DNA from: Hymenobacter sp. J193
GTDB lineage: Bacteria; Bacteroidota; Bacteroidia; Cytophagales; Hymenobacteraceae
Reading direction: 5' to 3'
Assembly (NCBI RefSeq): GCF_024700075.1
Contig: NZ_JAJONE010000001.1
Location: 4,735,001-4,799,000, forward strand
Length of the DNA stretch: 64,000 nucleotides
Shown: piece by piece, positions 24,573 to 32,276 of the stretch
Layout: every line of letters begins with the position of its first letter
How positions within the stretch are numbered: position 1 is the stretch's first letter
The notes under the pieces: model-generated
Database searches by the model: none
What the model saw: only the letters and a program-made list of their open reading frames with translations
Told to the model about the DNA's origin: nothing
Made by a program: the position numbers and the translations under genes

Positions 24573-26285
24573 ATGTTTCTTCGCTTACCGCTGGTGCTGG
24601 CCGGGCTGCTGCTGGCTTTGCACACGAGTGCCCAAACCACCCTGCTGCGCGGCGCCGTGCTCGACGGGCAAACCAACGCCCCGGTGCCTTTTGCGTCCGT
24701 GGGCGTGCCCCGGCAGGCGCTGGGTACCGTGGCCGATGCCGAAGGGCGCTTCCAGTTTCGCGTGTCCGATTCGGTGGCGGCCCGGGCGCCGCGGGTGCTG
24801 GTATCGTGCGTGGGGTACCAAACGGCGGACTTGCCGCTGAGCGCCTTGCAGGCGGCTACAGCGGTGGTGCGGCTGGCACCCCTGGCCCGACAGCTGGCGG
24901 CCGTGACGGTGCGGGCCGGCAAGCAGCGAGTGCAAACGTTCGGGCGCATGGCCGGCTCCACCTTCATGACGTCCCGCCTCTACACCGAGCCCGGCCTGGT
25001 GAGCGACGAGCTGGCCAAAGAGCAAGGCACCATCGTGCCCCTAGCTGCGGACTGCCACCTGCGCGACTTCAACCTGCTGGTGGCTTTCAACCGGTTCAGG
25101 AGCGTCACGTTTCGGCTGAACCTGTACTCTGTGAAAAACAACCTGCCCGACCAGCCCCTGCTCACCCAGGACGTGCGCTTTACCGTGCAGCAGCCGCGCG
25201 GCTGGGTGAAAGTTGATTTGGAGCCCTACCAGCTCTACCTGCGGGGCCACCGCGAAGTGGCCGTGACGGTGCAATGGCTGCACAGCGAAGCGGCCGAAGG
25301 CCAGGCCAAAGCCTTTGGTATTGCCGCCGTGCCCCAGCCCGGCCACAGCATCCTCACCCGCGACAAAAGCCAGGCCCAATGGCAGGAAACCAAGCCCGGC
25401 TACCTTAGTCTCTACCTCACCGCCGACGTGTACCGCCCCGCCAAAACCGACCAAGCCGCCCAGCCCGCCCCGGCCGACTACGTGCTGCCCGACTCCCTGC
25501 GCTACCTGCAGCAGCTGCAGGGCCCGGTGCTGGCTGAGCTGGATAACCCTGAACACTACGGCAGCAACGCCACCACTGGTCATACAGTAGCAGTGTCGGG
25601 CGGGCAGCTTTACTACGAGCGGTACGGGCAGGGCACCCCGCTTTTGCTGCTGCACGGCAACGGCCAATCCATAGCGGCTTTCCAAAAGCAGATAAGCGAG
25701 CTGGCCCGGCACTTTGAGGTTATTGCGGTGGATACCCGCGCCCACGGCCGCAGCCCGGACCACACCACCGCCCCCCTCACCTACGACCTGTTTGCCGAAG
25801 ATGTACATCAGCTGCTCGACTCCCTGCACCTGCCTCAGGTGGACGTGCTGGGCTGGAGCGACGGGGGCAACACGGCTCTGAAGCTGGCTTTGGCCTACCC
25901 CGCCCGCATCCGGCGCTTGGCCGTTATGGGCGCCAACCTGTTTCCCACGGCCGAGGCCATCGAACCCGATTTCCTGGCCTTGCTCCGCCGCCAGCTCCGC
26001 GAAGCCGAGCAACACCCCGAAGCCGGGCAGCCCCACCGGGCGCGGCTGATTAGGTTGCTGCTGCAGGAGCCGCAGCTTTCCTTTCAGGCTATGGCGGCCG
26101 TGAAAGTGCCGGTGCTCGTCATGGCCGGAGAGAAAGACCTGGTGCTGGAAAAGCATACCCGCGCCCTGGCCCGCAGCCTGCCCCAGGGCCAGCTGCGCAT
26201 TTTCCCCGGGGCCACGCACTACGCGCCCCAGGAAGTACCGGGGCCCTTCAACGAGGCCGTGCTGACGTTTCTGCGGCGGCCCTGA
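24573..26285 (+). CDS. Carboxypeptidase-regulatory-like domain fused to an alpha/beta hydrolase
   Basis: A 570-residue exported protein: signal peptide (1-20, HTSAQ), CarboxypepD_reg-like domain (about 22-105, LRGAVLDGQTNAPVPFASVG), a beta-rich middle section (about 125-315) of unknown family, and a C-terminal alpha/beta hydrolase (about 345-570). The hydrolase has the oxyanion loop LLHGNGQ, nucleophile elbow GWSDGGN, acid region MAGEKDLV and His in FPGATHYAPQ. The Met at 24573 is chosen because only it opens with a signal peptide. The fusion suggests a surface-anchored or periplasmic esterase. Confidence 0.8.
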   Translation: MFLRLPLVLAGLLLALHTSAQTTLLRGAVLDGQTNAPVPFASVGVPRQALGTVADAEGRFQFRVSDSVAARAPRVLVSCVGYQTADLPLSALQAATAVVRLAPLARQLAAVTVRAGKQRVQTFGRMAGSTFMTSRLYTEPGLVSDELAKEQGTIVPLAADCHLRDFNLLVAFNRFRSVTFRLNLYSVKNNLPDQPLLTQDVRFTVQQPRGWVKVDLEPYQLYLRGHREVAVTVQWLHSEAAEGQAKAFGIAAVPQPGHSILTRDKSQAQWQETKPGYLSLYLTADVYRPAKTDQAAQPAPADYVLPDSLRYLQQLQGPVLAELDNPEHYGSNATTGHTVAVSGGQLYYERYGQGTPLLLLHGNGQSIAAFQKQISELARHFEVIAVDTRAHGRSPDHTTAPLTYDLFAEDVHQLLDSLHLPQVDVLGWSDGGNTALKLALAYPARIRRLAVMGANLFPTAEAIEPDFLALLRRQLREAEQHPEAGQPHRARLIRLLLQEPQLSFQAMAAVKVPVLVMAGEKDLVLEKHTRALARSLPQGQLRIFPGATHYAPQEVPGPFNEAVLTFLRRP

Positions 26286-26298
26286 AACCGGGACGGCT

Positions 26299-26562
26299 TC
26301 AGCTGGCCGGCTCAAGTGTTACCTCGTCCCGGGTGAAGTCGAAGCGTTTGCGCTCTACCTGCCCGCGGCACACCACAGCCCGGGGCAGGGCCAGCTTGCC
26401 TTTGGTCTGGGCTTCCAGCTGGGCCTCGCCGGTAGCTTCGAGTACCGCTACGGTTTCGCCATTCAGCCGCAACTCCCACGGCCCTGGCACCACCGGCCCG
26501 TCCGGGTACCCCACGATGAATACTTCCTGGGGGCTGATCTGAATGATGTCGAGGACGCGCAT
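26299..26562 (-). CDS. Small conserved-looking protein, function unknown
   Basis: An 87-residue soluble protein with alternating beta-prone segments (VLDIIQISPQEVFIVGYPDG; AVVCRGQVERKRFDFTRDEV). No signal peptide, membrane segment or known motif. Its GC-rich codon use matches its neighbours and it converges on the hydrolase gene with a 13-bp gap, both supporting a real gene. Function is not inferred. Confidence 0.55.
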   Translation of the reverse strand: MRVLDIIQISPQEVFIVGYPDGPVVPGPWELRLNGETVAVLEATGEAQLEAQTKGKLALPRAVVCRGQVERKRFDFTRDEVTLEPAS

Positions 26563-26582
26563 GCGGTTGAATTTGGCTGCTA

Positions 26583-27296
26583 TTACCGTTTATATTTTCG
26601 AAAACGCTCTTCACTGAAATCTACTGGCATTACCCACGCAGTAGCGTTTGGATGCCCTTGCCGATACGCAGGAGTCCAACGAGGCATGTGCTGCACTACT
26701 CGCAGGGCCTCTTTGTCATATGCGTCCGCAATTCCCCGATTGACTTTTACTTCCCGGAGCAAACCCGTTGAGTCTATCTGGAAGGAAATAAAAACCCTGC
26801 TGCTGCCGCTCTTAATTGGTGGTGCTTTCTCCCAGTTGACTTGTTGATAAAGAAACTGCTGCATCTTCTCGTCGCCACCCGCAAAGTGAGCACCGCCATT
26901 CCAAGTACCCGTTTCGTCTAAGCTGTCGGCCTGTTGATGCGCTTTCTTCAGGAAAGCATGGCCGTACTTCTGCTTTAGCAATATCACCATAGCCGAATCA
27001 TAGCAGCTATAATACCCACCAGCCACCATATCGGCCACAAACTGCCAGTGAATGTGATACCGCTGTTGTAGTACATCTAGATAGCTGTTCTCAGTGGGTA
27101 AAAATTCCAGTGAGTGAAATGTATAGTTGCCTTTTCGGTAATCCTCGCCTGCATCATTTACTGCCCGCGAGCAGCGGCCGGACGCCTGATTCGATTGAGA
27201 TGTTGGCTCTTCGGCGGGTTGGGCAGTTCGTTTATCCGCGTTGTCCTTACAAGCTAACAGGCTTATGAGTAACAAAGTAAAGCCAGATATGCGCAT
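26583..27296 (-). CDS. Lipoprotein with TonB-like C-terminal domain
   Basis: A 237-residue protein with a lipoprotein signal (MRISGFTLLLISLLACKD, Cys near 16). The last ~90 residues (SRVFISFQIDSTGLLREVKV, then MPRWTPAYRQG) match the TonB C-terminal fold pattern found in stand-alone Bacteroidota lipoproteins. Unlike true energy transducers it has no inner-membrane anchor and Pro-rich spacer. Base composition is less GC-rich than surrounding genes. The role is unknown. Confidence 0.75.
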   Translation of the reverse strand: MRISGFTLLLISLLACKDNADKRTAQPAEEPTSQSNQASGRCSRAVNDAGEDYRKGNYTFHSLEFLPTENSYLDVLQQRYHIHWQFVADMVAGGYYSCYDSAMVILLKQKYGHAFLKKAHQQADSLDETGTWNGGAHFAGGDEKMQQFLYQQVNWEKAPPIKSGSSRVFISFQIDSTGLLREVKVNRGIADAYDKEALRVVQHMPRWTPAYRQGHPNATAWVMPVDFSEERFRKYKR

Positions 27297-27353
27297 TTGG
27301 CGTATATTTTAGGACCGTATTAACTGTTAATCAACCACTAGTATAACTGAATC

Positions 27354-27815
27354 TTATAGCACCTCCCCAGCCTTAATCCGCGAATCGAACCGAAACTCCT
27401 CCCGGGCCATAATCTGGATGCGCTTAAAGTCAGGGTGGCGGCTGTGCAGGACGTAGTTGAACTCCTGAGGCACGATGGACGAGGGCACGCGCAACACGGC
27501 CGAGGAGCGGCGGCGGTACCAGGCGTCGCCGAGAGGCTGGCACAGGGCGTAGCGGCTGGCACGCTCCCACTCCGGCGGCAGCTCGGCCAGCGGTATTTCT
27601 TCGACCAGCAACTCATCCGGCACCTCTATGACGAGCACGCGGAACTGGTCGTTGAGGCCTTCGCCGCTGCGGTGCACCACGTTTTCGAGGCAGGCCAGGG
27701 CCCGGCTGGCGGCGGTGTAGATAACGAACTGGTCCTTGAAATTCCAGCGCGCCCGGTAGCCCGAGGCAAACAGGTCGTCGGCGTACTTGGCCAGGCAGAT
27801 GCGGTAAACCAGCAT
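27354..27815 (-). CDS. RES-domain toxin (probable NAD+-degrading)
   Basis: A 153-residue RES-family protein. The expected conserved residues are visible: Arg in SGYRARWN, Tyr/Ser in VIYTAAS, Glu in LACLENVVH and Ser in RVPSSIVPQEFNYVLHSRHPDF. Characterised RES toxins (MbcT, ParT type) degrade or use NAD+ and stop growth. The gene lies directly after its Xre/MbcA/ParS antitoxin with a 3-bp gap, a classic RES-Xre pair. Confidence 0.88.
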   Translation of the reverse strand: MLVYRICLAKYADDLFASGYRARWNFKDQFVIYTAASRALACLENVVHRSGEGLNDQFRVLVIEVPDELLVEEIPLAELPPEWERASRYALCQPLGDAWYRRRSSAVLRVPSSIVPQEFNYVLHSRHPDFKRIQIMAREEFRFDSRIKAGEVL

Positions 27816-27818
27816 GGG

Positions 27819-28277
27819 CTACGACAGGTCGCCGTAGGCTATGCGGGCCAGCTCCTCGCTCACCAGGTCGATGCCGCCGCTGGTTTCCAGCAGCTTCAGG
27901 GGCACCTCGCCGTCGAGGCCGTGGGCGGGCTTATCGAGCCAGCGCAGAAAGGCGCCAGCCTCGCCGAAAACTTCTACGCCCAGGTTGTAGAGGCTGATGA
28001 TTTTCAGCGTCTTTTCGCTGCTGGCAGGGCTCAGGGGCTTTTTTTCCTGGGAGTAGGTGCGTAGCGTCTTGGTCGACAGCTCGTAGATGGCCTCCAACTC
28101 ATTGGCCTGCAAATGAAAGGCCTCGCCCACCTCGAAGGCCGTGGCGGCGGGCACACCCTTGCGGGCCTCCATCACCAGAGCAAAGGAATCCTGCCCGGCG
28201 CGGCCCCAGGCCGCCCACTTCTTGCGTAAGGCCGCCGGCATTTCGGTGAGTTTGGGTTGAGTTGCAGTAATGGCCAT
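27819..28277 (-). CDS. Xre/MbcA/ParS-family antitoxin
   Basis: A 152-residue antitoxin. The N-terminal half is helical and Xre-like (ALVMEARKGVPAATAFEVGE, then LQANELEAIYELSTKTLRTY), likely DNA-binding. The C-terminal half (GVEVFGEAGAFLRWLDKPAH; ETSGGIDLVSEELARIAYGD) is the MbcA/ParS toxin-binding domain (DUF2384). It should neutralise the RES toxin and repress the operon. Direct repeats upstream are candidate operators. Confidence 0.88.
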   Translation of the reverse strand: MAITATQPKLTEMPAALRKKWAAWGRAGQDSFALVMEARKGVPAATAFEVGEAFHLQANELEAIYELSTKTLRTYSQEKKPLSPASSEKTLKIISLYNLGVEVFGEAGAFLRWLDKPAHGLDGEVPLKLLETSGGIDLVSEELARIAYGDLS

Positions 28278-28307
28278 GGTAGTTTGGTTTCGACGGATCG
28301 AACTTAG

Positions 28308-28339
28308 GGAAATTTTTCCAGTTAACGAGGAAATTTTTC
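28308..28339. promoter_or_regulatory. Candidate antitoxin operator: two direct repeats
   Basis: GGAAATTTTTC occurs at 28308-28318 and 28329-28339, exactly 21 bp apart (two helical turns), starting 31 bp before the antitoxin ATG in an AT-rich promoter zone. Binding by the Xre protein is inferred. Confidence 0.5.
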
Positions 28340-28393
28340 TTTTAGTTTACCAGTCAACACGATTACACTCCTTGTAAGGAAAATTACGAAAAC

Positions 28394-28495
28394 GCTGTAG
28401 GGCGCGGGGTTTGCCCCGCCCTACGTTAAACGAACCCGGTATTTGTCGGGCAACGACCAACGGGCGGGGGCAAGCCCCGCCCCTACGGCATAGGG
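28394..28495. repeat. Dispersed palindromic GC-rich repeat, copy 4
   Basis: The left end GTAGGGCGCGGGGTTTGCCC and right end GGGCGGGGGCAAGCCCCGCC followed by CCTACGG form the best-matched inverted pair of the family. The centre contains GTCGGGCAACGACCAACGGG, related to the centres of copies 1 and 3. Confidence 0.75.
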
Positions 28496-28503
28496 GACAA
28501 CGC

Positions 28504-29010
28504 TCAGTTGCCCACCGGCCGGGGCCGCACGGGTAGCCAGATTTCTTCCTCGGACGCAGGGTCGGCGTTGCGGTAGCCGGGGCCCAGGATTTCCAGGTGA
28601 GGCCGGTCGTCGAGGACAAATCCGGAGGCTGGCAGCCACTCCAGCAGGATATACTGAAACACCCGCGTATCCAGGCTCGACCCGCAGTAATCGAACACCG
28701 CGTACAGGCCCGCTGGCACGGTTAAGGCATCCAGGCCCCGCGGCACGGGCGCGTCGCCGTCCACGGCTACGGCGGCCCATTTGCGGAACCTAGCGTAGGC
28801 ATGATACCCCGCGAAATAGCCGGGCGGGTACTGCGTCACCGAAAACAGGTCGGAGCTGGCGGGCGAGGTAATTTCCCGCCGACGCGGCATAAAGGTGCGC
28901 CAGAGCAGGGCTGTTTGGTCTTCGGCCCGCGACATAGCCAGACTGCAGCCCAGCAACTGCCGGGCGGGGGCTTCCAGCAGGCGGGGCTGCAAAGCGGGAA
29001 ACGAATCCAT
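28504..29010 (-). CDS. GyrI-like / AraC effector-binding domain protein
   Basis: A 168-residue stand-alone ligand-binding domain of the GyrI/SOUL-like superfamily. Typical features are the VTQYPPGYFAGYHAYARFRK section, GLDALTVPAGLYAVFDYCGS (family motif xVPAGxYAVF) and the end PHLEILGPGYRNADPASEEE, close to the family 'ExYxxxxxPxxEExxIwxPV'. Such proteins bind small molecules and may sequester them; no DNA-binding domain is attached. It precedes a palindromic repeat. Confidence 0.8.
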   Translation of the reverse strand: MDSFPALQPRLLEAPARQLLGCSLAMSRAEDQTALLWRTFMPRRREITSPASSDLFSVTQYPPGYFAGYHAYARFRKWAAVAVDGDAPVPRGLDALTVPAGLYAVFDYCGSSLDTRVFQYILLEWLPASGFVLDDRPHLEILGPGYRNADPASEEEIWLPVRPRPVGN

Positions 29011-29036
29011 AGAAAGCGCCGGGGAAATGGGCGGGG

Positions 29037-30113
29037 CTACTCCCCCAACACCGCGTGCAGCGGCACCGGGTGCAGGATCAGCCAGATCAACTCGCGCAGG
29101 ATTTCCCCGTCGGTCATGGAGCCCGAGTCGATGCCTTTGCTTTGGGCGTCGGCGCGGCGGATAAGGTGCACGATGTCGCGGGTGCGGTGGAAGTCGAACA
29201 CCTTCAGGCCGGTCTGGTAATCCTTACGCTGAATTGGGAAGCGCAAGCCCATCTTCAGCCAGTCGGCCTCCGAGGGGTTGGGGCTCTGGTGCAGCGCCAG
29301 CAGGCGGGAGAAGAAGTTGAACAGCAGCGTGAGGTTGGGGATGAGCGGGTTGTTTTTGGGGTTGGCTTCGAAGTACAGCAGGATGCGGTTAGCCTTGAGC
29401 ACGTCGCGGCGCACCAGGGCGCTCTGCAGCTCGAAGATGTTGTACTCCTTGCTGATGCCCACCATCCGCTGCACCAGGTCCTCGTCGATGGCCTGGCCGG
29501 GCAGCAGGTTGAGCAGCATCTTGTCGACCTCATTCGTGAGGCGGCCCAGCTCGGCTCCGATGTACTCGGAGAGCATGACGGTGGCCTGGGGCGTAATCTG
29601 CTGGTTTTTGGAGCGCACGTACTGGCTTAGCCAGGGCGCCACCTGGTTGTCGTAGAGCTTTTTGCTGGTCATGAGCACCGTGCCGGCCGGCGCGGGCTCC
29701 TTTTTATCGCCGGTCAGCAGCTTGCCCAGCTTGCGGCGCGCATCCAGGGTTTTGTGCTTGTAGCAGAACACCAGCACGGTACTTTGCAGCGGGTTCTTCA
29801 GATACGCCTCCAGAAACGGCCACGACTTTTCGGCTTCCAGATCGGCCACGGCCTGGGCTTCCTTCACAAGCACGACGGAACGCTCGGCCATCATGGGGAA
29901 GCGCTTGGCCTGGCCCAGAATGCCCGTCACGTCGGTATCCTTGCCGTAGATGACAACTTGGTTGAAGCCTTTCTCGTGCTCCGGCAGCACGGTTTTTTCC
30001 AGCAGGTCAGCCACCAGATCAATGTAATACGGCTCCTCCCCCTGCAGGAAATACACGGGCGCAAACTGCCGCTGCTGGAGCTGCTTCAGGATTTCGTCGG
30101 GCGTGAGCGTCAA
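29037..30113 (-). CDS. holA: DNA polymerase III delta subunit (clamp loader)
   Basis: Opens the sliding clamp as part of the clamp-loader complex. The ~358-residue protein has the delta-subunit N-terminal fold (TPDEILKQLQQRQFAPVYFL; GEEPYYIDLV) and the central region LGRLTNEVDKMLLNL. The family start aligns with TTG at 30113 (LTLTPDEIL); the upstream part of the frame is low-complexity repeat and an unlikely coding start. It is divergent from tyrS, with matching inverted repeats covering both start codons. Confidence 0.85.
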   Translation of the reverse strand: MTLTPDEILKQLQQRQFAPVYFLQGEEPYYIDLVADLLEKTVLPEHEKGFNQVVIYGKDTDVTGILGQAKRFPMMAERSVVLVKEAQAVADLEAEKSWPFLEAYLKNPLQSTVLVFCYKHKTLDARRKLGKLLTGDKKEPAPAGTVLMTSKKLYDNQVAPWLSQYVRSKNQQITPQATVMLSEYIGAELGRLTNEVDKMLLNLLPGQAIDEDLVQRMVGISKEYNIFELQSALVRRDVLKANRILLYFEANPKNNPLIPNLTLLFNFFSRLLALHQSPNPSEADWLKMGLRFPIQRKDYQTGLKVFDFHRTRDIVHLIRRADAQSKGIDSGSMTDGEILRELIWLILHPVPLHAVLGE

Positions 30114-30295
30114 GGGTGAAGTGGTGAAGTGGTGAGGTTGTGAAGGTCCCGCGGCGCTATTCCGCTGCTGCTTCCGCTTGGGCTGCAAATGTACCACGGG
30201 CCTTTCTACCTTTGCGCTTCTTACTTGCGTGAGTTGGTCGTGTCCTTGACTACTACCCGGCTCACAACTTCACAACTTCACCACTTCACCCTTGA
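30110..30295. repeat. 34-bp inverted repeat spanning the divergent holA/tyrS starts
   Basis: 30110-30143 and 30262-30295 are reverse complements at 32 of 34 positions and consist of iterated GTGAAGTG words. The outer end of each arm contains the TTG start codon of the adjacent gene, so both mRNAs begin coding with the same ~20-nt context. Confidence 0.85.
30186..30214. promoter_or_regulatory. Back-to-back promoter boxes for holA and tyrS
   Basis: The minus strand reads TACATTTG at 30193-30186 (toward holA) and the plus strand reads TACCTTTG at 30207-30214 (toward tyrS). Both match TAnnTTTG and are centred between the two inverted-repeat arms. Confidence 0.6.
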
Positions 30296-31590
30296 ACTTA
30301 ATAGACGAACTGCGCTGGCGGGGCATGTTTCACGACATGATGCCCGGCACCGAGGAGCACCTGCTGAAGAACGCGCCCATCACCGGCTACATCGGCTTCG
30401 ACCCCACGGCGCCTTCCCTGCACATCGGCAACCTGGCCACCATCATGCTGCTGGTGCACCTGCAGCGCGCCGGCCACCGCCCCCTGGCGCTGGTAGGCGG
30501 CGCTACCGGCATGATTGGCGACCCATCGGGCAAGTCGGCCGAGCGGAACCTGCTGGATGAGGAGGCCCTGCGCCGCAACCAGGCCGGCATCCGGGCGCAG
30601 CTGGAAAAGTTTCTGGTGTTCGACGACTCGCCCACCGGCGCCCGCGTGGTCAACAACTACGACTGGTTCAAGGAGTTTGGCTTTCTGCAGTTCCTGCGCG
30701 AAGTAGGCAAGCACCTGACGGTGAACTACATGATGGCCAAGGACTCGGTAAAGCGCCGCATCAGCGGCAATGAGGACTCCGGCGCCGAGGGCCTGAGCTA
30801 CACCGAGTTCAGCTACCAGCTGCTGCAGGGCTACGACTTCTTTCACCTCTATAAGGAACTTGGCACCACCCTACAAATGGGCGCCTCCGACCAGTGGGGC
30901 AACATCACCACCGGCACGGAGCTGATCCGGCGCATGAGTGGCGGCGAGGGCAAAGCCTACGCCCTCACCGGCCAGCTCATCACCAAGGCCGATGGCACCA
31001 AGTACGGCAAGAGCGAAACCGGCACCGTGTGGCTTGATGCCTCCATGACCTCCCCCTACCAGTTCTACCAGTTCTTCCTGCGGGCCGAAGACGCCGACGC
31101 ACTGCGCCTGATCCGGGTGTTTACGCTGCTGAGTCAGGAGGAAATTGAAGCCCTGGAAGCCGAGCACGCCCGGGCCCCGCACCTGCGGGTGCTGCAGAAG
31201 GCCCTGGCCAAAGACGTAACCATCCGCGTGCACGGCGAGGCGGCGTTTAACGGGGCCCTGTCGGCTTCGGAGGTACTCTTCGGTGGCGGCGAGCTAAGCA
31301 GCCTTGATGAAGCCACGCTGCTGGATGTGTTTGCCGGCGTGCCCCGTCTGGAGGTTTCGCACGCGCTGCTGTCGGAAATGAACGTGGTGAACCTGCTGAG
31401 CGACGCCACCAACGGCGCCATCTTTTCTTCCCGCGGCGAGGCGCGCAAAATGATGCAAAGCGGCGGCGTGAGCCTGAACCGCGTGAAAGTGCAGCCCGAG
31501 CAAGTAGCCCTGGATATACCGCTGCTGCTGGATAAGTACTTCGTCGCCCAGAAAGGCAAAAAGAACTACTTCCTCATCAAGCTCGTCTAA
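30292..31590 (+). CDS. tyrS: Tyrosyl-tRNA synthetase
   Basis: Charges tRNA-Tyr. The 432-residue class I enzyme has the HIGN signature near residues 44-47, [18 protein letters not shown] and the KYGKS loop near 236-241, plus a C-terminal S4-like RNA-binding domain ([14 protein letters not shown]). Family alignment places the start at TTG 30292 ([20 protein letters not shown]); no ATG or GTG lies between it and the in-frame stop at 30247, except internal Met 12. The start lies in the inverted repeat shared with holA. Confidence 0.95.
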   Translation: MNLIDELRWRGMFHDMMPGTEEHLLKNAPITGYIGFDPTAPSLHIGNLATIMLLVHLQRAGHRPLALVGGATGMIGDPSGKSAERNLLDEEALRRNQAGIRAQLEKFLVFDDSPTGARVVNNYDWFKEFGFLQFLREVGKHLTVNYMMAKDSVKRRISGNEDSGAEGLSYTEFSYQLLQGYDFFHLYKELGTTLQMGASDQWGNITTGTELIRRMSGGEGKAYALTGQLITKADGTKYGKSETGTVWLDASMTSPYQFYQFFLRAEDADALRLIRVFTLLSQEEIEALEAEHARAPHLRVLQKALAKDVTIRVHGEAAFNGALSASEVLFGGGELSSLDEATLLDVFAGVPRLEVSHALLSEMNVVNLLSDATNGAIFSSRGEARKMMQSGGVSLNRVKVQPEQVALDIPLLLDKYFVAQKGKKNYFLIKLV

Positions 31591-31620
31591 ACCCCGGATT
31601 GGCTACGTCAGACTCGGTTT

Positions 31621-31754
31621 CGCGCGGATTTATCGGTTTGCACGGCTTTTGTAGCCGGCACCGTTCCGCCTGAAGCAGAAAACAAAAGGGCTTGCCTTCT
31701 GGCAAGCCCTTTTTTAATCGTCCACAAAATCCGCGAAAACGATAAATCCGCGCG
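31621..31754. repeat. Inverted repeat around the tyrS terminator
   Basis: CGCGCGGATTTATCG (31621-31635) is perfectly complementary to 31740-31754. Variants of the same word (AAATCCGCG) recur next to the right arm. The pair encloses the tyrS terminator hairpin. Confidence 0.7.
31683..31716 (+). terminator. Bidirectional intrinsic terminator
   Basis: AAAAGGGCTTGCC-TTCT-GGCAAGCCCTTTTTT gives a 13-bp stem with T-tracts usable on both strands. It separates tyrS (plus) from the convergent histone-like gene (minus). Confidence 0.85.
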
Positions 31755-31769
31755 AATCCGTGGTTCCGA

Positions 31770-32036
31770 CTACTTCTTCTTAGCAGGAGCAGCTTTCTTG
31801 GCGGCGGGAGCGGCCTTTTTAGCAGCGGGAGCCGCTTTGGCAGCACCAGCAGCGGGAGCAGCAGCGGTGTTCTTAGCGTTCTGTACCTCGGTGCGGATGG
31901 TTTGTGCCATGTTCTTCAGCTCCTGCATGCCTTTGCGCACGCGGGTACCGGCGGCCGAGTTGCCCTTGTCGTAGAACTTCTCGAAGTCGCCTTCCAGGGA
32001 CATCACGAGGTCTTTCAGTTGGCCAAAATTGCTCAT
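31770..32036 (-). CDS. Histone H1-like DNA-binding protein
   Basis: An 88-residue protein common in Bacteroidota. The N-terminal half (residues 1-55) is helical (QLKDLVMSLEGDFEKFYDKG). The C-terminal third is a lysine/alanine/proline-rich tail with three to four AAPAAKK repeats, the composition of eukaryotic H1 tails and chlamydial Hc1. It probably condenses or coats DNA. It converges on tyrS; the upstream gap is AT-rich. Confidence 0.8.
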   Translation of the reverse strand: MSNFGQLKDLVMSLEGDFEKFYDKGNSAAGTRVRKGMQELKNMAQTIRTEVQNAKNTAAAPAAGAAKAAPAAKKAAPAAKKAAPAKKK

Positions 32037-32224
32037 TGGAGAGGGGGTTAGTGGGTGTGGAGAAAGTGGTTAATCGGCCCTAATATACAGGGATTTCAAA
32101 TACAAGCAAGTTGTCAACTTTTTTTATTAAACCCCATTAGGAGCCATATAGGGCCGTTTTTGCGGGTAAATTACGCATTGCAATCAACTCAACTACTGTC
32201 ACGGATAGCAGAATAATACAAAAC

Positions 32225-32261
32225 ACAAAAGCCGACCGCTGGGTAGCGGCCGGCTTTGCAC
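32225..32261 (-). terminator. Terminator of the spt-like gene
   Basis: Stem AAAGCCGACCGCT (32229-32241) pairs with AGCGGCCGGCTTT around GGGT with one mismatch. On the minus strand TTTTGTGTTTT follows. It lies 16 bp after the stop. Confidence 0.75.
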
Positions 32262-32276
32262 GTAATAACGTTCAGG

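Noticed and set aside
30189-30560. Plus-strand frame overlapping the start of tyrS
   Set aside because: Runs through low-complexity repeat and then out of frame through the synthetase; no signal of its own.
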